Assembly (NCBI GenBank): GCA_033239005.1
Contig: BSQZ01000022.1
Span: forward strand, 1,937,501 to 2,001,500
Direction: 5' to 3'
Source of the DNA: Lamellibrachia satsuma
Taxonomy: Eukaryota; Annelida; Polychaeta; Sabellida; Siboglinidae
DNA length: 64,000 nt
Under the pieces are notes generated by a model that saw only the letters and a list, made by a program, of their open reading frames with translations, was not told the DNA's origin and ran no database searches. Shown one piece after another: positions 45,401-60,400 of this stretch (the stretch's first letter is position 1; each line of letters starts with the position of its first letter). The position numbers and the translations under genes were made by a program.

Positions 45401-48400
45401 GTTGATTTTATTGCAAGATCAGTTTTGTTGTTCGGTTTATTCCGATCCGTTTGAACTGAGTTTTCAGTAGTGTACACAGGGTTTTTAGTGCGGGTACTTT
45501 TTACGAGTACATTTGGGTGGCTGTTTGGCCCTACCTCTCGGTCTGATGTGTTAGTAGTTACTGGTTGACTAATGTCTAGCTATGTAACACCTTTATACAT
45601 TGTGTGTTGTGTTTCCATAATGTTCATTATGAATTGTTCAAGAATGTTGGGTGGTTAGCCCACTTTTTTCATTTACCATGTTTGGCTAGGGGCGGAGTGA
45701 CCCCCACCGATACCATGTGAATTGTATATATAAGTCAGTAGTGGTACAGATAGTACTGGTAGTGGGTAGCTGATAGGCATGATTTACTAATTATGTGTAA
45801 ACACCTTTTGGGGGCCGGCATGCTTGCTGAGATTATTGGATGTATCTTATTTTGATGGTGTATGCTTGCCTAATTTCATGCTCCTTAATTAATAAATCTA
45901 AATGTCATTCTTTGGCCTATTTCAATTCGCTCCTTAATTAATAAATCTAAATGTCATTCTTTGGCCTATTTCAATCTACGCTGGACTTGTGTTGTTATTT
46001 TGCATAAATACATAATTAGATATATGAAAAGATAAAAAATTGCAAAAAGAAAGTACAAGAGACAATAAAATAATATATAATTAAATAATAATAAATATAA
46101 ATAACATATGTTCAACTTCTGCCCACTTGAAGTTGTTCTCATGAATACACGAATCTGCAGCTCATTGTTCCCAGAGTTGAAACTAACACTGGAACTACTG
46201 GTAGTGCTTTCTCAGTTGCTGCACCAACTCTCTGGAATTCACTCTGTTAGGAAACAATAACATGTCACTGTCATCTAAAGATTCATCTTGTTTTGCTATT
46301 TGAGATGTATTGTAAAATTGCCAAGTTAGTGAAGTGTTGTCGTTGTCCCACCTTTGCTCTGAGTCCATTTGTCCCATTTCCTGTCTGCATCACACACGTG
46401 ACACGGGTCATCTGGGTCCTTGTCTCCGTCCTTGTAACACACCTTGTCAATGAAGCAGCCTTTGTCCATCTGTGAACAGCCCCAACATAAACTGCATCAA
46501 TGTGTTCTACACTTAGCTAAACTTGGGTCAATTACACTATATAAATTCCAATTGTAATTATATACCAATCACAAATACTAATTCCACCTCAAATATACCA
46601 ATTCCAAATCCAAAATACCAATTCCACATCAAAATAACATGATGACGATGATTCCATCAATATTTTGTATTCCTGGTGAACATAAATTAAAATAAAACTC
46701 ACCACTTGTGTACATGTTCCAATAAACTCACCACTAGTGTACATGTTCCAACAAACTCGCCACTTGTGTACGTGTTCCAACAAACTCACCACTTGTGTAC
46801 ATGTTCAAATAAACTTAACACTTGTGTACATGTTCCAACAAACTCGCCACTAGTGTACATGTTCCAACAAACTCACCACTTGTGCACATGTTCCAACAAA
46901 CTCGCCACTTGTGTACATGTTCAAACAAACTCACCACTTGTGTACATGTTCTAACAAACTTAATACTTGTGTACATGTTCAAACAAACTTAACACTTGTG
47001 TACATGTTCTAACAAACTCACCACTTGTGTACATGTTCCAACAAACTCACCACTTGTGTACATGTTCTAACAAACTCACCACTTGTGTACATGTTCTAAC
47101 AAACTCACCACTTGTGTACATGTTCCAACATCCCCAGTGATTGAGCACTTGTGACAGGCCGAATGATATGGCAGGAAGAGCTGATGGTCTATACTGTCAT
47201 CTTCCTTGTTCCTCACTTTCACCCTGTAGGGCACCATGGAGCGCCCTGTCAGCTTACATATCACCTGGTCATTAGAGAAGTGCTCTGCTGGGCCCACGAA
47301 GCCAGGACTACCAGTAGGTGCAGGTAGTCCAGTCACCTAAACATGAGAAAACATTCTATTTCTACAGTGTTATTTCACACATTTAATTCTGTGAAAGAAT
47401 CTTACATATCCAAACTTCTCAGTTTCTTTTACAATTAATAGTCACTAAGAATGAGTACAACCATAACCATTATTAAATCCAATGTCCTAATCAGAATTAG
47501 TTAATCAGCTATCATCTTAAAACTCCAAGTCCTAAGCAATGCTAAAAAAGGTACAAAGTCTGAGTGTTTATCGTAAAGTCATGTTATGTAGTATAAACTA
47601 TATCCATTTAACATCTTGACTGCCCACGCACTGTAAAAATCGAACCGTTTCTTCATTCTTGGGTGCAAGCCAGAGAGTCGATTCTCACAAAGTTTGAAAT
47701 TTGCTCGCCAGATTCATTCACGTCTAGAATGAAATCAGTTGTAATACCAGATGTCCAGGTATCATCTCGATTAGAGATTTATTTCACGTACATTTCACAA
47801 TCACATAAAATCGTTATCCCGGCACATCAGTACACTGTACATACCATCGATAACATCTTTGGTTGACATTTAAAAAGTTTGTAATTTAGAAATCAAACAT
47901 AATGCTAGTGCAAGCCGGCTTGGCTTGTCTATGCGAAATTTTTAAGTCTGAATGTTGGGAGCATTTTCGTAGCTTCCCTCGTGGAGCGTACATGTCATGT
48001 CTCAGTGAAATAGTCTGCTGCGCTCCCCGACTTTTAAAGCAAGTCAATAGCTTTCCCAGAAGTTTCCAGTATCAAAGTACGCATGCATGAACATCTCCTG
48101 ATCCTCCCAAAATCATCCAAAACCATCTCACGCATGCATGAACAGGCCGACGCCACACATCCTCCCTGAAGAAATCCCATTTGCATTTTCGCATTACTAT
48201 ATGTGTACGGTGTGAGTGGCTGTCCTACATCTTGTCAAACTTTCCCCCGCCCACTTATGGGTCAGGCCATGGTGAGACCTTGAGGAAACCGGTTGACAAC
48301 TCATTAATAAACGTCTAGGCACGGGGAACGCCGTCCACTTTCGACCCACGCCTGTAGCTTGGTTTGGATGAAATAACCATTACTCACAATTGAACTTCTG

Positions 48401-51400
48401 CCTCCATGGCTAGGCTACATGTCTACATAAACATCCTGAATTTTCTGAATAGCAAAATTATTATATCTACATTAACCGCATAACGAAGGCAATGACAGTA
48501 TGTCCTAATGAACCACAGTTTGTTAAATATAATTTTTATTGTTTCTTTTTATTTTATTTAGTTTTATTTTATTGTTTCTTTTTAAGAATATCAACTTAGC
48601 TATTCAGTACATTTGCAAACAGCTGTTGACAGTTTCCAATATCTGTGGACAAAGTTTATCGGGATCAGACATTCAAAGAATCACATGATGGGCCTAGAGT
48701 AATGTTCCCCTCTGCATGCAGCGTAAAAATTTTATTTTCCCCCAAACATTCAAATTAAACAGTCAACAGTCAAAATATATTCTTTAAATTTGGCTAAAAA
48801 GACATTTGTGCATCTAGATGTCAGAAAAGATCTAGATTTTACGATAAAAATAATTAGACTGTATATGTTTGTTTAAGACATCCACTCACCTGTGCCTCTT
48901 GGTAGCTGCATTTTAAGTCAGTAGAATCAGCAAAATTATCTCCGTAGACAGAGAACGTTTCACAGTCTGAGCTTGCCATGTCGCACAGACCAAGGTTTGT
49001 CAGTTCGTCCACCAGGGGTGCTGCTGTTACACTTAAAGAACAGTCTTCGCCAGTGTATTCTTCAGTACAATCACACTCGCCTGAAACATGACAGATTGAA
49101 ACCACTCTTTATTATATGTTGTAACTAACTGATCATGTATGAAGCTATGCATGAAATCAACAGATCGTCAATCACAAGTATCAAATTGTCAAGTGACATT
49201 AAATTATATGGATTTTTTTCACCACAAATTCTTCTTAGTTAAACGTCATTTACAAACAAGCAAATAGATGGACGGACGGATGGACGGACGAACGCACACA
49301 CAACCAGACAAACAGGTGGGTGGACATATATATAGATGGACATGTATTGTTTTAATAAAATGAGATAGATACAGTAAGACATTAAATGCTGTCTTGTGAA
49401 CATATAGATTAATGAAAGGGTTTTACTTAAACTTTGGAAAAAATTATAGCAAGACATTTCCATAAACTTGATGAATCTCAATACAAACCTGATGTTGATT
49501 TTAGCCAACTAAATGACTTTCAATTGTATACAAATGTAAAATGGTTCATTCTTGTGCCAACACACCAAACATATCCACTAATTTGATATTTAAACATTTA
49601 AAAGTGAATAAAAAAATACAACTGAAATTCTGAGTATGGCAGGGGTCCCAACCTCCCATCTCTCCCCTGTTAGTGGGGGCCAATCTGCTACTATTTTTTT
49701 AGAGTCCACCTCCCCTTCACTCTCTTCCCTTGACTGGGACAGTCAAAAGGGGCCATGTCCACAGTCTTCCCTAGATGTGTCTGTCTTCTGTTGCGCATAG
49801 CAGGGTTGGTAAGCTTTGCTAGGTCCATTTCTGTATGTTACATAGCCAGGTTTTCTTCTGGCAGCCTCGTCTTCTCTTGCCCTGCAGGGTGTCTTGCAGG
49901 ATGGTTTTTGAAATAGTATTTCGTGGGGTGATGTGGCCAAACCAGGAGAGCTTTCATTCTTTCACCATTTACAACAAGGGCTCTTTCTTTCCAGCAAAGG
50001 AATCCACTTGTCATTTCATGTTCATCTCCCACAATTTTTTATGCCAACTTTTACAACCAACCTCCTACCCCTAATTCACTGCCACATCCCCTCACTATAA
50101 GTTACTGCAATGACATTTAAGCCATTTCATGGATATTTTTCTAAAAACAACACTTCATAACTTGTTTTGTCTCACTCCAACAGTAAGTTGCAATCATATT
50201 ATCTGAGTGTTAAAAATTATTATTTTACTAAACTACAAAAACAAATATTTAATCCATGAAAATGTTAATCAAATAGTTAGATATATATATGATTAACGAT
50301 TTTCTTCAACCACAAATATTGAGATTACTTACTCTCAACTGATGAAGGCTGCTGAGGGCAACCAAAACGTTGAGAGGAATTACTCTCAATAGTTGTGGTT
50401 GAAGAAAATCATTACTTATAACTTTGAATCATTAATGATTCAAACTTATAAATGGACTGTCCTAAAAGACACACACCTGAGTTGCAGACGCCGTGGTTAC
50501 TGCAGTCACCAGGACACAACTGTATGAGGAGGTCATTGAGGTCCGTGTCTGGTGTTGTGTCACTCAGCTCTTTAGGTGGCTCATTGTCACTCAACTCATC
50601 CTGACATTCTTCCTTGATGACGTCTGTATAGTCAGATGCTATCTCAAGACTGTCTGTCAACTGTGAACACAATAATATTTATCATCGCTAAATTAAGCTA
50701 CATTTGGTAACAGAGTTGACCTAAAATGTGAAAGATATACTGATAGCATTCATGTTCTTCTTCCATTACAGTTTATACCTGTGTGTTAGTATTGCATTTA
50801 CACCATTAGTGAGTCCACAACAGGTTACACATTTACCAATTTGACAACGGCTTTTAGTGTCTCTTCCAAAAGACACAGGCAAAGTGGGGTGAACGAAATT
50901 GCCCAAGTTTTGAAACAGCAGCAGGTGACAGTCCTGTGCTGTAATCGCTGAGCTTCCGTGCCCTACGTTGTATATCTTGTTAGAACACAGTTCTAAGTTT
51001 GTCAAAACAAATGAATCATAATAATTATTGTGAAATAATAACAAGGTTATATATGAAGATGTCACTGAATATTCCATTTGACTGCAGTTGGTTCATTTAC
51101 ACGTTGGAAATAAGTTGGAATTCTGGACCCATTGTTATATGTTACACTGTTATATGGTTTGTAATGTAGTATACTTAATAACAGTTCCATTTTAAAATGT
51201 CATAACACTCCAGATATTTAGCAAACAAATAATATTGATTACGTATTTCTGTATGTTGATATTTCAATAGCTTTCATTTGGCCAGTATCGATCCATTAAA
51301 GTGTCATATTTAAGATTAAACTTATTCACGATGTCAAATAATAATAATGTAGATGCATATGTATACAAAGTTGCTGTCTTCTGACCTACCCCAATGTCTG

Positions 51401-54400
51401 TCATAACGTGTGTGCATTCTGACCTACCCCAATGTCTGTCATGACATGTTTGCATTCTGACCTACCCCAATGTCTGTCATGACATGTTTGCATTCTGACC
51501 TACCCCAATGTCTGTCATGACGTGTGTGCATTCTGACCTACCCCAATGTCTGTCATGACGTGTGTGCATTCTGACCTACCCCAATGTCTGTCATGACGTG
51601 TGTGCATTCTGACCTACCCCAATGTCTGTCATGCAGAATGTAATCTTGTCTGCGAAGGTAGTATTCAGTGTTTCCCGGCATTTTTCGCTAAATCCTGGTT
51701 CGATGATGAACTTGTTGCATTCCTGCCTTGCTCGTACTTCAGTGATGCCTCCAGTAGTCGGCCAAGATGCTCCCTGTGGGAAACAACAAAGAGAGGTTTA
51801 CACAAGGTTGACCAAGAGGGCTGATGAAAGGAGAAGTCATAAGATTTCCCAAAGGCTGGCCAAGAGAGAATAATTAATAGGGAATAAATTATATAGTATC
51901 AAAAGGTTGTTCATGAGTGAAGAAATGGTGAAATGAAGTATACAAAGGGTTGGCCAAGAGGAAATAAGAGGGAAGAAATGGGGAAATGAAGTATGCAAAG
52001 GTTGGCCAAGAGGAAATACGGGGGAAGAAATGGTGAAATGAAATTTTAAAATAAATAAAAGTTCTTCAATTTGCCAGTTTCTAGCTAACACCAATCACAG
52101 CACATACAAACTAAGTTTTCAAAGGGTTGACATTGAGGAAATAAGAGGGAGGAAATGATTAGGGAAGTGAGGGAAGAAATAGTGATAAGAGGTTTTCAAA
52201 GGGTTGGCCAAGAGGGGATAACAAGGAAGAAATAATGAGGTTGAAATAATAATCATATATAAAATACTTCTATTGCGCTAAAATCCTCAGGAGACCCAAG
52301 CTCGGCAGCGCACCAAAACAAAAGGGATTAAGCAGTTCCAATTATGAATAGTTGGATTGGTACACTGAGGAGCTATGGAGGATAAGCAAGTTTAAACAGG
52401 TGGGTTTTAAGTTTACGGCAAAATGTTGCTGTTTCCTACAGACTTAAGATGGAGTGAGTTCCACAGAGTCAGTGCAGCAACTAAAAAAGCTCTAGTTCTG
52501 ACATTTATCTTAACACTGAGAACAAAAAGTAGATTTGAATTAGATGATTGAAGTTGTCTGGGCTGTCATCTTGCAGGATTGAGCAGTTAATGTAAATATG
52601 CTGGTTGTTTGGACGAAAGTACTTGACAGGTAATTGTATAGATGTTAAAAACAATGCAATATCAGACAGAGAGCCAAATGTAATGATTTAAGAAGTGGTA
52701 ATGAGTGAGAGAAGCGAGGAGATTGGATAACTACCCTTGTCAAACAATTTTTTACAAGTTGAAGCTTCAAGATGTCCTTGAGAGCAAAATTATAATAAAG
52801 GGAATATAACTGAGCCGAGTGTCAAGAATAAAAAGTAATGGTCCAACAGGGATCGATCTGGCAAAAGACATACACATGCCCTTCGGGCACATCAGAGGCA
52901 TAACTATGTGCCTTTTTGAAATTGTATGTGCCCCAAATTAATTTAATAAAAGTGCAATTAATTTGCATAACATGGTCGCTTTGAATAACATCGTAATTGT
53001 GAACATTACAGTTAATTTCATATTAGGCCAGTAATCATATTTGTAGTTTTTTATTACATTCAGCGCAGTTTATTTTGCTTGCTTGATAATTTGTTCTGCA
53101 CGAAATATGAGGTGTAAGCTATCTAAATATAAGATAGTTTTTTACATCTTTTAAAAACTAAACACTTACTTGATGTTTTGTGTTTGTATGACTGCCCACA
53201 TCTCTGGGTATATTTAATATATTATCACTTATATCAGCAACAACATGTACAGAGATCATTAGTTTATTTTAAAATCTGCCTGTCCCACGATTCATGGTCA
53301 TGCCACTACTGCTTAAAACGACGTAACAGACAGGCTGTGTCTTGTCAACAGCAACGTTTCGGTTGTCAACGTTCCCGATGACATCCCCAATATCACCAGT
53401 CTCAGCACTCTCGTGCACGTTTTCAGTTTTCGTAATTGTTTCAGCAACAACAGTCTCAGCTATTGTTTGTCTCTTTTTAGCCCATCCGACTAAGGTACCT
53501 TATGAAGGTAGGGGAACTGGTCTTTTTTGGGCAGCATGTGGCTGAATGAGTGACAAATTAGGGGAGGACTATATGTCCTCCCTAGAGGACCAATGATGTG
53601 CCACCCTAGCGGATAAATGACGTACCATCGAAGCGGCAAAACAATGAAAATCGCACAGCAATACAATTCTCTGCTACAACTTCAGATAAAATATTAATCA
53701 TGCGGTACCGAAATCACAATGTGTGCATTTGCGGTCGAACACCGACCGGACTTTAATTTTCTCAGATAAAATCATTGGTACTTTGGAATCTATCAATTAA
53801 GTATGATGAAAACCAGCTCAGGGCTGTGCCAGATATGCCATAACACATCGACAAGCATTTAATGAGTATGATATAGTCAATAGTATCAAAAGCAGCAGAT
53901 AAATCAAGCAATGTAAGCGCAATGTCCATATACCATTGTGTACTTTTAAAAGAGCAGTTTCTGTAGAATGACTGTTTGTAAGCTGATTGTAATACATTAG
54001 ACATACAATTTGACTCAATACCTTGGAAAAAAGCTTAGATTAGAAATAGGTTTACAACTGTTTAGGTTTTCTTTAGGCAAAGTTGACTTCATTAGAAGTG
54101 GGTTGACTTGCGCTTGCTTTAAATTATCAGGAAACAAGCCAGAGCACAGTGATGCATTTATAATATTTGTTATTGGGTAATTTATCAAGACATGCTTTCA
54201 GTAGTGTAGTCGGTAATGGATCAAGATCACAAGAGACTTATTTGGGGAGGACATGATTGTTTTCCTTACTTCATCAACTGTGGCAGGTGTAAAAGAAGCA
54301 TTTACTTGCGGAATGTCCAGTTGTACAGATTTAAAGTATGATCTAGAAAAGCAGATGGGATCAGACTAATTTTGTTCTTGAAATGACTGGAGAACGAGTC

Positions 54401-57400
54401 AAATAAAGATTTGATTGAGACATAATTTTGTAGAGTTGGAGCAGACATTCTGTAATATATATATTTGAGACCATATGTGTATAATAATCCGATTTGGCTT
54501 TAGCCATTTGTGTGTTGCAGTAGTGGCACTGTTTTGAATAACGTGACCTATCCAAATGGGAGCGTGATAACAACAATGCCTTTTAGATTGTAAAATTTCA
54601 GGAGCTATCGACGGAGCTGGTGGTTTTTGTGACATAGATTTGGTGGTTATCAAGGTGTGTTTATTAAAGACAGCCTTCAGTACTTGATAGTATTGTTTAC
54701 ACAAGTTGGACAGGTGTCCCTTTGGATCTCTGATAAGGTCGGATTTAAGAATATCTGCCTTGAAGACATCAATGTCAATCTTATGTATAGGTCTGTAAGA
54801 CACGTTATGTTTTGATTGTGTTAGTGTTCTGGAATAATTAACATCAACACTGACCATGTGGTGGTCCGATAAACCACCAGAAAATATTGTCACATGTGAT
54901 ATAGTCACCTCGTGATAACTCGCTCAAGCTAGTGGCCATGAACGTGTGTAGAGAGAGTCACATGTTGCTTTAAATCAAATGAGGTTAGGATATCATCAAA
55001 GATAATGGTTTTTGCTGTACGTTTATCCAACTGAAGATTACAATCACCAAAAATGTAAAACTCAGAATGTACAGTTGCTATATTTTTCAGCAAATCCTGA
55101 AATTCTTCCAAGAAGTTGGCTGGCTGTCCAGGAGATCAATACAGATGTACAAAATATGCCGAGAAAGAAGAATCTCAAATTTCAACACATACGGATTCAA
55201 AAGTAGAGTAACCAGGGATTAAACGTGAATTTACTTTAAAATGGTCTGATAACAAAAAGCCAACACCACCACCTCTTCCAACTGAATGTGGTCGGTGATG
55301 AAAAGTATAACCAGATGGAGAAGTGTGAGCTGTGTGAGCAACAGTGTCATGTGGTGTTTAAGTTTCAGTGATAGCAAGAATGTCTATCTTTTTTGAAAAT
55401 AGTAAGTCACTAAGTGATGCCGCCTTACTGTGAACTGAGTGGAGATTTGTGGTAGCAAACTTCATGTTGCGACTAATGGCAAGCCCAGGATTGATACTAA
55501 CATCTCCTGCCAGGAGAAGTACTATGGCTAATTTAAATGTTGACCTAGAACAAGGGATTAGAAGTAACTTGCAGTTAAAACAAATGTTAAGACATGGCAA
55601 ACCATGTAAAAAAAGAAAGCAAATGATGTACTCTCATTTGTTGGGCATATATTGAGGAAACAAATTTTTTTTACAAGTAAATGTCTTGTACAGGGCAAAG
55701 TCACCACCTGTCAATGTCATCAAACGGGACAGGAAGAAAATACACAGTAGGAACAGCAGTGACATTATCTTAAATATGATAACCAATAGTAGGTTGTGTT
55801 TCATGGTCTACTGTTTCAATGTTTTTTCCAATTTTTGGTAAATGACATGTTCCACTAGTGATTCAGCCTTTATGAATGTTTCCAATAAAAATGTGAACCC
55901 ATCTTTTCGATAACCAAGTTAATAGTAGAAAAAAGTATCCACGGCAACTCACAGAAGGAATCTCAGCAGTTGGATCGACAAGATCACTATCCAGTTCTTC
56001 AAAGGCCTCATTGGTGGCAGTGTCATCAGCAGCCCGACGATGACGACGTCCTTTGGGCCTGGGTGCCAGTCCATGCTTCACTAAGAACTTGGTTGTGTCT
56101 TTTGCTGAAGGAAACATTTAAAACACAGCATAATTTTCAATAAAAAAATATACAAAATATTTCTACTTAAAACAGGTTTAATTTAAATTGATACTTCAAT
56201 ATTCTTTAAGGCACAGTAATCTTGTTGTTATTTGACATGCCACACTGAAATTCTGATGCGTAGTTGGAGATTGTACATTCACTGCAGGATTACAGATGCT
56301 AGTGAATTATACAAAGGAGACGTGGCAGGGGTCTCAACCTCCCATCCACCACCTGCTTATGGGCCCAATCTCCCACCTGCCTCCATTTTTGAGAGTCCAC
56401 CTCCCGCCAATCTCACCTCCCACCAATTTTTTTAGACTAACCTCCAACTGGCCACTTCCTGCAACACTCCCTCACAAAGCAGCCAGTTCCATTTTTTAAT
56501 ATATATGATTATAAAATAACGATCACAAGATCATACATCGCGTAGATATATTGGTCAGCTTACTGATGCGTGAGGTTTGCAGGATTATGAATTACAAATA
56601 CAATGAAATAATTAGGCACAACCCCACATTTCACAGTACGGTTGACATATTTTTTATGGACAGCACATTACCTCTCTTCTTGTATGGGGTACAAGTCTCG
56701 ACATCGAAGTTGGGTTTGCATTCTATCTTTCTGTCGGCTGAACATTCACACCATGTCGGCCAGTCGAGTTTTGTCTTCTCTGCTGCACTGACACCAAACA
56801 GCAGCGAGTCGGCATCAGCAACCTGCCACGCTTTAACAAACCTCTCCAGTTCTAACGTGTTCTTGATGTTGTACTCATCGCTACCACCAGGGCCTGTTAG
56901 TTTGGATACTGTCCTGTCCACCTTGCCACACATACCTGGGGACAGCAATAGAAATAGCACTTGACACAGACTGATTCTTGACAACTAAACAGCTCCTCTT
57001 CACTCCATATAACACCACACAACACAGGTTCCACCATGGAGTTTCAAGTAGTGAAAACTACAGCATCAAAGTTACCTGTTGGTTTACCTGTTTATATAAA
57101 GAATGTTAAGTGGACACAGGGGTCTTGATGTGGGTGTATGTCAGATCTTATAAAATACTCACCCTATATGATATTATATGTATAAGGTCGCATACAACAA
57201 AAGCTATTTGTATGACTGTAACCATCTATAAAATGCTTTTGTGGTGGTTTTATAGGAAGTTGCATGGACAATTAAATTCATACATGGCAACATCGAATTT
57301 ATTCTAACAAATGATGTATCAAATTGTGCAATGAAATAATTTGGCTGAACAAAATCGGTTTATAAAGTTTTACAGGACAGCAGCCTGGTGAGACAACATG

Positions 57401-60400
57401 GTTGTTAATTATATAGCAAATAATACTATGATATTTGCTTATAGGTCCACTATGGAATGTAAAACACATTATGCTCAAATATAATGTGACACATCATGAA
57501 CTAACTATGAGAGCTATTAAGTATAAATGTAAAAAAGTGGAATATTAATGTAAATGCTACATACTATGACTATGCAAATATGATTTGTGATTTGGTGGTA
57601 ATGAAAGATTGTAACAATGACACTATATTCGAGAAATAAGTCAGAGAATTACAGACCAGTGAGTTTAACGTCAGTGATTTGTAAATTATTAGAAAGGTTA
57701 ATTAAAGACCATATTGTGGACTTCCTCGTTAAGCATAAATTATCAACTTGGATTCCTTAAAGCGAGGTCATGCTTAAGAAATATGTTATGTTTTTTGGAA
57801 GAAATCACTAAGTGGATAGACGTGGGATCGCCAGTAGATATTATCTACTTAGATTTTCAGAAAGCTTTTGACAAAGTGCCACATCAAAGAGTACTACTTA
57901 AATTAAAAGCCCATGGTACTGGGGATAGCATAACTGACTGGATAGAACAATGGCTGACTGACAGAAGACAATGAGTTGTAGTCGATGGAGAAGTTTCAAA
58001 TTGGAAATTGGTTTTGAGTGGGGTACCTCAAGGATCAGTATTAGGACCTATATTATTAATAATATGTATCCATGACTTGGATGACAGTATAACAAGTAAC
58101 GTACTGAAATTTGCGGATGACACAAAACTGTTTAGAAAGGTTAATACTGATGGTGATAAACAACATTTACAAAACGATCTAGACAGATTAGTGAAATGGT
58201 CTGAGAAATGGCAGATGCCATTGCCATCTGGGCCTTTGGCTTGGATGGCAAATCTTGTTAAATATTAAATAAAGAAGAATGTAATGCTGTGTTTTTATAT
58301 TTCAGTACAATATAATTTATTTTCCAACTGCTGTTTCTTATATGGAACTTTATAGTTTGTTTAATATGTACATGTCTGTGGACTTTGAATCTGAATAAAG
58401 ATGGTAATAATAATAATACTTTTGATAAAAATTTTATTTTTAACGGTTCTATTTGTCTAACTCTCTTGTGATTATACATAGTTCAATTCAAATCCAGATG
58501 ATTGTTCTAGCAAGGTAGGGAAATCAAACAAACCTTCGGCCTTCCCGTAGTCAGCTGCAGAAGGTTTAATCTCGATGTTAATAAACCTCACTCTGCCTCT
58601 CATTGCTTTCCTCACACTAACACGTGTGCCCGTTGGGAGGGTAACCTGGAGACACCAACAACATAGGTATGAACCACAGGATACGTTCATGCAACAGTAG
58701 TTGGGGGAAATATATTCTACTTTGACAGTAAATAAACAATGCGGGAAATATATTTTACTTTGACAGTAAATAAACTAGCATTTATTAACCCCTAGCAATC
58801 TCGCCGCCAGGGGCTTCCGACTACATCAGTGCCACTGGCAGATTGACCTGTTGAAACGATGATTTTTCAGTTGCCGTGTTAATTAATAATATTGCTCAGA
58901 TCTATGGGGCTCGCATACGGGAACCTAATTTACTTTAATTGGTTGTGGACACATCATCACTGGTCGGACGGGTAATGATAGACATTCATGGAAACACCCT
59001 TTGAAGCTCCCAGAAACGTCAACCAAGACAGGAAGTGGGATGAACTATAAATGATTCACTGTACGTCTACACATGGCATGGGATAAACTGACAAATACAC
59101 GTTTCACCAGGTCAATCTGCCAGGACTGCCACACCTGGCTTGCAAGGATGACCCCTGGTACAGTGCCAGCTGTAGGTGGTTACCCCCTGGTGGCCACATT
59201 AACTTCATAGTTTACTGATGCTTAAAATCTCAGCTTGACATGAGTAACTTTGCGAAAGACTAAAGCAGTAAGATGAAAACATGTCAACTTTTACAATAAA
59301 TGTTGCAATAAGCAAATATAAAATAAAATGGGTTCAGATGCAAAGATATTTGTCCAAATAAACATACGATGTAGTTCTTTCCTCTCGTCTCAAACTTGGT
59401 GCCAGCTGTCAAATCTCCGTTTTTGTACAGGTAAGTCTTCACAGGAAGTCTTCGACTCCTCCTCTTCTTGGGACAGCGGTCAATGCGTATGACGTCATTG
59501 CCGATTTTAATGAGAGCTCCACAATTACATGAAGCCCTGCCATTACACTTGTATGTTATGGCGTGTACCTGAAAGGTTAATGATAATAATTTTGGTTCTT
59601 TTATAGCGCATGTTCCTGTACTAGACAGATCACTGCGCTTTACAATAAAAATAATACATAAATGAAAATGCAGTATACTTGATGACACACATTAAAATAA
59701 TATATTAATTATAATTAGTGAACATTGTTAAAATTTAGAAAATGTGTTAAAATTAGAAATTATAAAACTATTGTAGCAACCGATTGCAGGGTCACAGGTC
59801 ATAAAATAATTTGAACAGGTGGGTTAAGTAGAGTGGTTGAAGACAATTAATAATAATGATGGCAAATGTAGTAATAAAAACAACTGTAGCAGGAATAATA
59901 TGTTGAATGACATTAAAACAGTGCGAGTTAAAACAACAATAATCACTAAGGATAATAAGTATTGTTGCTGTGATTAGTGATAATTGATAATAACAACAAT
60001 AATGCTATTATGAATAATAATAATAATAATAACAGTGCATGATGATAAATGTACTCGTAAAAAATAATAAATCCCAGTTATAATGGTTTAGTAATAACGG
60101 TGTAAGTGGGCCTTGAGCAAAAATGACTGTTGCAGCCATTAGTTGATAGCATTACAGCCACTGTTACGAGGTCAGGTGAAGGTAACTTGTCCAGTCTATG
60201 GGACTGCTCAAAGCTCTTAACATACCACCCTAGACATACCTGTTCATTCCAACACCAACTTGAATTAAACAAACTACAAATATTGCACAGACTATTGTTT
60301 CATGTGGGTCCTCCAGTGTCCACCAGTGTCTTCCAGTGTCAACCAGTGTCCTCAAGTGTCCACCAGTGTCCACCAGTGTCCTCCAGTGTCCTCCAGTGTC

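Noticed and set aside
46195..46377. ORF MGQMDSEQRWD... as a gene
   Set aside because: It overlaps the end of a VWDE-like exon in another frame and runs into the intron; the exon frame (CFIDKVCYKDGD...CHVCD) fits both neighbours.
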